Source: Oleispira sp964022115 (GTDB taxonomy: Bacteria; Pseudomonadota; Gammaproteobacteria; Pseudomonadales; Oceanobacteraceae). From it: 12,319 bases of DNA. The notes below the pieces were generated by a model. The model did no database searches and was not told where the DNA came from. It was given only the letters and a program-made list of their open reading frames with translations. Made by a program: the position numbers and the translations under genes. This document shows, piece by piece, positions 8,057 through 12,319 of the stretch; position 1 is the stretch's first letter; each line of letters starts with the position of its first letter. Where the stretch lies: NCBI GenBank assembly GCA_964022115.1, contig CAXIBC010000078.1, positions 1 to 12,319 of the forward strand. The letters are read 5' to 3'.

Positions 8057-8095
8057 ACTAAATTATTTTATTAAATATTTTGTAAATAATTTAGT
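8057..8095. repeat. Perfect 12-bp inverted repeat with 15-nt spacer
   Basis: ACTAAATTATTT (8057-8068) and AAATAATTTAGT (8084-8095) are exact reverse complements. The centre-to-centre distance is 27 nt. AT-richness makes chance repeats more likely, but the full 12-bp match is notable. It could be an operator for a dimeric regulator or a structured DNA element. Confidence 0.5.
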
Positions 8096-8277
8096 ATTGT
8101 TATCAATAATCAACTGTTTTGTAATAAAATCAAGTAATTAAAAAACTGAAGATGCTATCAGTAAAATTGTAAATATTATTTTCTAGCATTACAGGATAAT
8201 GTTAATTAATCATAGGGCTGTGATATTAACTGCGAGAGAATTGCTTAAGGTGATTCATCAGTCCTAGTTGTTATTTA

Positions 8278-8294
8278 ACCAAGACCTACTTGGT
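8278..8294. promoter_or_regulatory. Short inverted repeat in the WS/DGAT leader
   Basis: ACCAAG (8278-8283) and CTTGGT (8289-8294) flank a 5-nt loop, ending 36 nt before the WS/DGAT ATG and about 20 nt before its ribosome-binding site. It could be an operator half-site pair or a small hairpin in the mRNA leader. Confidence 0.3.
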
Positions 8295-8330
8295 GAATAT
8301 AAATTTTAATAAGTTGAAGGGAATCAGCCA

Positions 8331-9785
8331 ATGAGCGAAAAAATTACACTTCTAGATAGATCGTTCTGGATTACTGAATCTGAAGCGAACCCTAAGCATG
8401 TAGCAGGGTTGCAGCTTTTAGAAATGCCTAAAAATGCACCCGAAGATTATGTGGCGCAGCTATTTACCGAATTGAAGGGCTTTAATAAACCAGTCTCACC
8501 TTTTAACTGTAAGGTAGATTGTGTTTTAGGCTACCCAAAAGCACTTACTCCTGTCGATAAGCTAGACATGGATTACCATGTGCAGATGCATGAGCTGGAT
8601 GATGTTAATAATAAGCCAGAATTGCACAAATTTATCGCAGAATTGCATGCCGTCTGGCTCGATAGAGATAAACCGCTTTGGCAATATCACTTAATTAAAG
8701 ATAAGAAAAATAACGGCTTTGCGATTTATATCAAGGTGCATCACATGTACGGTGATGGTTCGACCCTGATGCGTTGGTTTCAGCAAGGCTATTCAGAAAA
8801 AAGAAACAATAAAAACTTTGTACCTGTCTGGGCTGTTGTGCAGAAACCTAAAACCCATAAAAAGGTTAATCGTTTTAAGCAAAAATTAGCAGGGATTTGG
8901 GAGCAAATAGCCAGTATAAAAGACCTCACTTGGATCTTGTTTCGCTTGTTACTTAAGTTGGTTCGGATCAATCAGGCGTATATGCCGATTCCATTTTCGG
9001 GCACAAAAACCATCCTAACGGGCCAAGTTGTAAAAGGCAGAGCCGTTTCAACACTCGATATCGACTTTTCCCGAGTGACTGCACTCAGTAAGCGCTTAAG
9101 AGCCTCAGCTAATGAGATTATGTTGTGTGTATTTGATATTGGTGTACATCGTTTCTTAAAAGATCATGGCCAATCCTTTGATAAAGCGCTTTATACCAAT
9201 ATGCCAATCAATTTACGTAAACCCGGAGAAGCCAGCTCGGGTAACAAGATTGCCATTGTGCCGGTTGAATTAGCTTACGGTGAAGAAGACCCTTATTTGC
9301 GGTTGCGCCAGATCATCGAAAATCATCGTATTATTAAACGTACGACAAGACTTTCGGAGCCTACCGCCTTTACTTACTACACTATGCTAATTCAGTCCTT
9401 CTCGACGCTATTTGAAGTATTAAAGATTTCAGATTTGGTTAAACCTATCGGCAATATTTTAATTTCCAATATTCCGGGCCCCAAAAATACCCTGTACTTT
9501 AAAGATGCCAAATTACTCTCAACCTATCCAATTTCAACGATGACGCCAGGAGGTGGGGTTAACATAACTATGGTGACCTACAATAACATCGCTCAAATTG
9601 GTGTTGTATGTTGTAATCGTGAAATTAAAAGTCTTGAACCACTGTCCCAGTACTTTCTGGAAGCATTCGATATGTTAGAAGCCTGTGTAGATAATCCGGC
9701 ACTAACCGTTGAAGATATTGGTGAAGTCGTATTGAACAAGGATAAAGCTATCGTAGTGCCATCTGATTTGGTCGACCAGCACTAG
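8331..9785 (+). CDS. Wax ester synthase/diacylglycerol acyltransferase (WS/DGAT)
   Basis: Transfers acyl groups from acyl-CoA to fatty alcohols (wax esters) or diacylglycerol (triacylglycerol) at the cytoplasmic membrane, the last step of neutral-lipid storage. It has 484 aa, normal for the family. The catalytic motif HHxxxDG is intact as HHMYGDG (137-143). Other family marks are PLW (115-117), the MPINLRKPGE stretch (291-300) and the NIPGP motif (380-384). The conserved ND motif reads NE here (Asn261-Glu262, NEIMLCVF). The N-terminus (LLDRSFWITES) corresponds to the usual start region 'D..F...E'. An AAGGGA ribosome-binding site precedes the ATG. It is the first of five plus-strand genes that go on to the phasins, but gaps of 106-259 nt and a stem-loop after it argue for separate transcripts rather than one operon. 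Whether it prefers alcohol or diacylglycerol cannot be read from the sequence. Confidence 0.95.
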   Translation: MSEKITLLDRSFWITESEANPKHVAGLQLLEMPKNAPEDYVAQLFTELKGFNKPVSPFNCKVDCVLGYPKALTPVDKLDMDYHVQMHELDDVNNKPELHKFIAELHAVWLDRDKPLWQYHLIKDKKNNGFAIYIKVHHMYGDGSTLMRWFQQGYSEKRNNKNFVPVWAVVQKPKTHKKVNRFKQKLAGIWEQIASIKDLTWILFRLLLKLVRINQAYMPIPFSGTKTILTGQVVKGRAVSTLDIDFSRVTALSKRLRASANEIMLCVFDIGVHRFLKDHGQSFDKALYTNMPINLRKPGEASSGNKIAIVPVELAYGEEDPYLRLRQIIENHRIIKRTTRLSEPTAFTYYTMLIQSFSTLFEVLKISDLVKPIGNILISNIPGPKNTLYFKDAKLLSTYPISTMTPGGGVNITMVTYNNIAQIGVVCCNREIKSLEPLSQYFLEAFDMLEACVDNPALTVEDIGEVVLNKDKAIVVPSDLVDQH

Positions 9786-9791
9786 CAAGTG

Positions 9792-9833
9792 ATTAAGAGG
9801 GCTGTCTGATATGTTATTAGGCAGCCTCTTAAT
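9792..9833 (+). terminator. Long stem-loop after the WS/DGAT gene
   Basis: ATTAAGAG (9792-9799) pairs with CTCTTAAT (9826-9833); after one bulged G, GCTG pairs with CAGC, and TCTGATA pairs with TATTAGG (two G-T wobbles) around a TGT loop. The 19-bp hairpin begins 7 nt after the stop codon. No clean T-run follows, so termination may be partial, or the hairpin may stabilise the 3' end. Confidence 0.5.
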
Positions 9834-9915
9834 AGAGTATTCTCATTTCATTGAATTTGCCTTAAAGCATATAGCGTGATGGGCAAAATATATTTTAATT
9901 ATTTTAAATATATTT

Positions 9916-10006
9916 TGTAATTAGTATGTGGATTCTAATTTACCACCGTAAGATGTCTTTTATTGAAGAAGTGAATCTTAATTAAATTATCAACGGAGTA
10001 AATATC
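9916..10006 (+). promoter_or_regulatory. Phasin 1 upstream region (copy 1 of a duplicated 91-nt element)
   Basis: These 91 nt directly before the ATG align without gaps to the 91 nt before the second phasin gene, with about 71 identical positions by eye. The best-kept blocks are TGTAATTAGTATGTG (9916-9930), TTCTAATTTA (9933-9942), CCGTAAGAT (9946-9954) and the ribosome-binding region ACGGAGTAAATATC (9993-10006). The first two blocks could hold the promoter and CCGTAAGAT the early leader or a regulator site. A TTGTAA at 9915-9920 is a possible -35 box, but its first base is not shared with copy 2. Confidence 0.6.
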
Positions 10007-10441
10007 ATGAGCAAAGCAAACAAGACTGAAGCCGCAGTAACTACTAAGATTGAAGAAGTTAAAGAAGTAGCTACTACTAATTTTGATAAAATTAAAGAAA
10101 CAGCTAATTCTGCAGAAGAAATGGCTCGTAAAATCTGGTTAGCAGGTTTAGGCGCCTATGGTAAAGGCTATGAAGAAGTAAAAGGCCGTATCGAAACACT
10201 TTCAACTGATTCAAACAAATTGTTTGATGATCTTGTAGTTGAAGGTGAGAAGCTTGAAACTGAAGGTAAAGATAAAGTTAAGCAAGTTAAAGATGACATG
10301 CTAGCTAAAACAGAAGTTGAATCTCGTATCGAAACTGTTCGTTCTAAGCTAGGCTTTGGCAAAACTGATAACGAAGCTAAACTTGAAGAGTTAAGCTTGA
10401 AGATTGAAGAGTTGACAGCCGCTATCACTAAACTATCTTAG
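10007..10441 (+). CDS. Phasin family protein (PhaI/PhaF type), copy 1
   Basis: A 144-aa, highly charged, helical protein. The segment ARKIWLAGLGAYGKGYEE (40-57) is the signature of the PhaF/PhaI phasin family, amphipathic proteins that coat polyhydroxyalkanoate granules and other inclusions. The C-terminus (125-144) has hydrophobic residues at heptad spacing (Leu126, Leu129, Ile133, Leu136, Ile140, Leu143), a likely short coiled coil for oligomerisation. The Lys/Ala/Pro-rich DNA-binding tail of PhaF is absent, so it is PhaI-like in architecture. GGAG lies 8 nt upstream of the ATG. Codon use is very uniform (GAA, AAA, GCT, GTT, CGT), as in highly expressed genes, and a strong terminator follows. 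No PHA synthase gene is visible nearby; the WS/DGAT gene just upstream suggests that it may coat neutral-lipid inclusions. Confidence 0.92.
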   Translation: MSKANKTEAAVTTKIEEVKEVATTNFDKIKETANSAEEMARKIWLAGLGAYGKGYEEVKGRIETLSTDSNKLFDDLVVEGEKLETEGKDKVKQVKDDMLAKTEVESRIETVRSKLGFGKTDNEAKLEELSLKIEELTAAITKLS

Positions 10442-10451
10442 TTTTAGTCTG

Positions 10452-10483
10452 AAAAAAGAGAGCTTTTTAGCTCTCTTTTTTTT
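10452..10483 (+). terminator. Strong intrinsic terminator of phasin 1
   Basis: GAGAGCT (10458-10464) and AGCTCTC (10469-10475) form a perfect stem with a TTTT loop, followed by eight T residues (10476-10483) and preceded by six A residues. It starts 11 nt after the stop codon. The A-tract gives it the shape of a terminator that also works on the other strand. Confidence 0.92.
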
Positions 10484-10533
10484 GCATAGAATAAAAGTCC
10501 TACCTAGTACAAATTCGATATCCTCTATATGCA

Positions 10534-10556
10534 TGCATTATGCACTTTGCATTATG
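10534..10556. repeat. Direct repeat TGCATTATG
   Basis: TGCATTATG occurs at 10534-10542 and 10548-10556, a 14-nt period, about 145 nt upstream of the SRPBCC start codon. It could be a tandem regulator site or chance. The rest of the 10484-10700 gap shows no clear promoter. Confidence 0.3.
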
Positions 10557-10700
10557 ATTGCAATATTTTCTTGCCAGTGGCATGACCTCTGTTTATATTG
10601 TCTAAGACGAGTGAAGCCAATTTTGTGATATTTTATGCAGATTATCATGAGCAATCCGCTCAATTCACACTGTTTTTTGGCATTATAATAAGGAACAATC

Positions 10701-11162
10701 ATGACCGTTAAAGTCACCATTGATGTAAATCGTAAACTTATCGTTAATGCAGATATCGATACCGTTTTCTCTCTTGTATCTGATGTGCCCGCTGCCGTTT
10801 CACACTTCCCTAACGTGCAGGAGTTAATAGATTTAGGAGACAATAGGTTTCGCTGGGAAATGGAAGAAGTGAGCTCCGGGGGATACGCTGTTAAAACCAT
10901 TTATGCCTGCCAATATGTTGCTGATAAGGATGCAAAAACGGTTGTATGGACACCGATTAAAGGGGAAGGCAACGGTATAGTATCAGGCCGTTGTGAGTTA
11001 ACAGAAGGTGAAGACGGTACTCATATTTTGTTTACAACAAATGCAGAGCTTACAATTCCTGTTCCTCGATTGCTAAAATTAGTCACTAGCCCCATTGTGA
11101 AACTTGAGTTCACTGGAATGGTTGATACTTATTTAAGTAATCTAAAAGAGTTATGGGATTAA
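10701..11162 (+). CDS. SRPBCC (START/Bet v1-like) family protein
   Basis: A 153-aa cytoplasmic protein with the outline of the SRPBCC/polyketide cyclase-like fold. An N-terminal strand (residues 11-16) leads into ADIDTVFSLVSDVPAAVSHFPNVQEL (17-42), the usual 'pressed against helix' entry. Antiparallel strands then run to about residue 120, and a long C-terminal helix (about 123-151, PRLLKLVTSPIVKLEF onward) follows. This fold makes a deep hydrophobic pocket that binds lipids, quinones or polyketides. There are no catalytic residues to point to, so binding or transfer of a lipid is as likely as enzymatic work. AAGGA is placed 6 nt before the ATG. It lies between the two phasin genes, with its own upstream gap after the phasin 1 terminator. 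A role in lipid inclusion biology is inference from position. Confidence 0.82.
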   Translation: MTVKVTIDVNRKLIVNADIDTVFSLVSDVPAAVSHFPNVQELIDLGDNRFRWEMEEVSSGGYAVKTIYACQYVADKDAKTVVWTPIKGEGNGIVSGRCELTEGEDGTHILFTTNAELTIPVPRLLKLVTSPIVKLEFTGMVDTYLSNLKELWD

Positions 11163-11268
11163 TATCAAGGCAAAGTAGGCCATACAATACCCTTGTTTGA
11201 TTTGCTACCAATCAGCGCAGTTGTTGAAATGACCTTCATAAACTAACGAAAGAGTTTTTACATAAACT

Positions 11269-11982
11269 ATGTCTAATGCGCTAGAACAAATTCTCCTAAA
11301 CTTGCAAGAAATAGAGCAAATGAATCTGTTGATCATACAGGGGGGGTTAACTGACACTATTCGGAAGTTGCAAACTTGGCAAACCAATCGCTTATTAACT
11401 ACTCATGATGATTTATGGAACTCCAAGCGATTTAGGCCCGCCATGCAATTTTTTGCTGATGAATTATATGGTCCAAAAGATTTTAGCGAGCGAGATATCG
11501 AACTGGCGCGTGTTGTACCTAAAATGGCTAAAGTATTACCTGAGAAAGGTTTGCAGTCATTACAAACAGCGATTAGGCTTAATTCCCTTTCTCTCGAGCT
11601 AGATATTGCGCTAGCGAATAAACTGGAAGGTGGTGCGATAAACCGCAATAGCTATTTTGAGTGTTATCGTCAATCTGGTAGCCAGTCTCAACGTGAAGAA
11701 CAAATTCAATTGCTTGAAAACCTTAGCTTTGATCTACCAAAAGTAGTAAAAACCCCAGGTATTTCAGTCATTTTGAGACTCTCTCGAAAGCCTGCTAAAA
11801 TCGCGGGTGTAGAGACTTTACATGCGTTTTTAGAAAATGGGTTTAATTCATTTAAAAAAATTGGTGACGTAAATGACTTTATTAATCCGGTTATTAATAG
11901 AGAAAGAGTGATGATGAATGCATTGTTTTCTGCAGACGGTCCCTCTGAAAACCCGTTACCTGAGGTAGACAGCTTTAAATAA
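11269..11982 (+). CDS. Conserved hypothetical protein resembling the FFLEE-motif family
   Basis: A 237-aa, mostly helical, soluble protein. Residues 61-76 (FFADELYGPKDFSERD) resemble the hallmark of the proteins annotated as FFLEE-motif proteins, whose function is not known to me; here the motif reads FFADE rather than FFLEE. Other features are an N-terminal Leu-rich helix (1-30), further helices to about 120, and a PGISVILRLSRKPAKIAGV stretch (161-179) that could bind a membrane or nucleic acid surface. No signal peptide or membrane segment is visible. The ribosome-binding site is weak (GAAAGAG, 13 nt upstream of the ATG). It follows the SRPBCC gene by 106 nt on the same strand and may be cotranscribed with it. 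Only 31 nt separate its stop from the duplicated phasin 2 control region. Confidence 0.85.
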   Translation: MSNALEQILLNLQEIEQMNLLIIQGGLTDTIRKLQTWQTNRLLTTHDDLWNSKRFRPAMQFFADELYGPKDFSERDIELARVVPKMAKVLPEKGLQSLQTAIRLNSLSLELDIALANKLEGGAINRNSYFECYRQSGSQSQREEQIQLLENLSFDLPKVVKTPGISVILRLSRKPAKIAGVETLHAFLENGFNSFKKIGDVNDFINPVINRERVMMNALFSADGPSENPLPEVDSFK

Positions 11983-12013
11983 TATAGAGATGGCACAAAT
12001 ACCGGATTACTTA

Positions 12014-12104
12014 TGTAATTAGTATGTGCTTTCTAATTTATATCCGTAAGATACAGTTTATCAAAGCAGTACTACATAAGTTAATTATCTACGGAGTAAA
12101 TATC
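12014..12104 (+). promoter_or_regulatory. Phasin 2 upstream region (copy 2 of the duplicated 91-nt element)
   Basis: Ungapped counterpart of 9916-10006, starting TGTAATTAGTATGTG (12014-12028) and ending ACGGAGTAAATATC (12091-12104) at the ATG. TTCTAATTTA and CCGTAAGAT are kept at the same distances. The middle part (12054-12086) is the least conserved. The exact spacing suggests that both phasins respond to the same signal. Confidence 0.6.
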
Positions 12105-12319
12105 ATGAGCAAAGCAAACAAGGCTGAAACAGCAGTAACTACTAAAACTGACGAAGTTGCAGAAGTAGCTACTTCTGGTATTAATAAGATTAAAGAAACA
12201 GCTAATTCTGCAGAAGAAATGGCACGTAAAATCTGGTTAGCAGGCTTAGGCGCATATGGTAAAGGCTATGAAGAAGTAAAAGGCCGTATCGAATCACTTT
12301 CAACTGAATCAAACAAATT
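12105..12319 (+). CDS. Phasin family protein, copy 2 (partial, runs off the window)
   Basis: The first 71 codons of a second phasin, cut by the right edge. By direct translation 60 of 71 residues match phasin 1. The core EEMARKIWLAGLGAYGKGYE (37-56) is identical, and the eleven changes lie in the N-terminal tail (for example Ile15 to Thr, Lys19 to Ala, residues 24-27) and at 64 and 68. The start is fixed by the same GGAG box and by the matching N-terminus MSKANK. The gene is a recent or actively conserved paralogue; its C-terminal oligomerisation region lies outside the window. Confidence 0.92.
   Translation, partial: MSKANKAETAVTTKTDEVAEVATSGINKIKETANSAEEMARKIWLAGLGAYGKGYEEVKGRIESLSTESNK

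Larger units (their letters stand above)
7948..8330. promoter_or_regulatory. AT-rich divergent control region between the ParA and WS/DGAT genes
   Basis: This 383-nt gene-free stretch separates two divergent genes and must contain both promoters. It is strongly AT-rich, with no convincing ORF and no RNA gene I recognise. It holds two inverted repeats (8057-8095 and 8278-8294), listed separately. Several AT-rich hexamers could act as -10 boxes, but none has a well-spaced -35 box that I would defend. Confidence 0.6.

Noticed and set aside
7168..8330. Plasmid or chromosome partition locus (parABS)
   Set aside because: No ParB-like gene, no iterated parS-like sites and no replication gene are present; the ATPase stands alone among metabolic genes.
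10168..10428. Antisense open frame within phasin 1
   Set aside because: It is Ser/Leu-rich, a consequence of the Glu/Lys-rich codons on the coding strand, and has no start signals.
10684..10689. TATAAT as the -10 box of the SRPBCC gene
   Set aside because: Transcription would start about 5 nt before the ATG and exclude the good AAGGA ribosome-binding site; it is more likely just AT-rich leader.
10538..10900. 120-codon minus-strand frame overlapping the SRPBCC gene start
   Set aside because: It overlaps a well-supported gene with a strong ribosome-binding site and shows no family resemblance.
9916..12319. Phasin repeats as part of a transposon or integron
   Set aside because: The repeats are same-orientation gene copies with their own control regions; no transposase, terminal inverted repeats or attachment-site structure is visible.

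Overview
The window looks like chromosomal DNA of a marine gammaproteobacterium. The gene set fits the low-GC oil-degrading Oceanospirillales (Oleispira, Bermanella or Thalassolituus type), with Shewanella-like lineages as an alternative. This is inferred from the protein families, the moderately AT-rich composition and the presence of a wax ester synthase/diacylglycerol acyltransferase; no marker gene was compared. No phage, insertion sequence, CRISPR array, rRNA or tRNA was seen.

Left part (1-4200): the tail of a possible plus-strand gene (1-42) converges on trhO, a tRNA uridine-34 hydroxylase on the minus strand. A promoter-like site precedes trhO in a divergent gap. The other side of that gap has a short gene for a small exported protein of unknown function. 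Next comes a large exported protein with an unassigned N-terminal domain and a C-terminal metal-dependent hydrolase domain of the membrane dipeptidase (M19) type. Two stem-loops separate it from the convergent patatin gene.

Middle and right part (4200-12319): this stretch reads as a neutral-lipid storage neighbourhood. It holds, in order, a DUF3336/patatin lipase (minus), a DUF445 membrane protein (plus), an orphan ParA-type ATPase (minus), a WS/DGAT acyltransferase (plus), a PhaI/PhaF-type phasin (plus), an SRPBCC lipid-binding-fold protein (plus), a conserved protein resembling the FFLEE-motif family (plus), and a second phasin that runs off the right edge (plus). A plausible division of labour is synthesis of wax ester or triacylglycerol by WS/DGAT, coating of the inclusions by the phasins, and mobilisation by the patatin. 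The ParA ATPase is a candidate for positioning or segregating the inclusions, as McdA-type ParA proteins do for carboxysomes. That last step is inference and is the most interesting idea in the window.

Regulatory structure: the two phasin genes share a 91-nt upstream region that aligns without gaps right up to the ATG, about 78% identical, so coding and control regions were duplicated together. The long AT-rich gap between the ParA gene and the WS/DGAT gene carries a perfect 12-bp inverted repeat with a 15-nt spacer. The first phasin gene ends in a strong intrinsic terminator, and weaker stem-loops follow several other genes.
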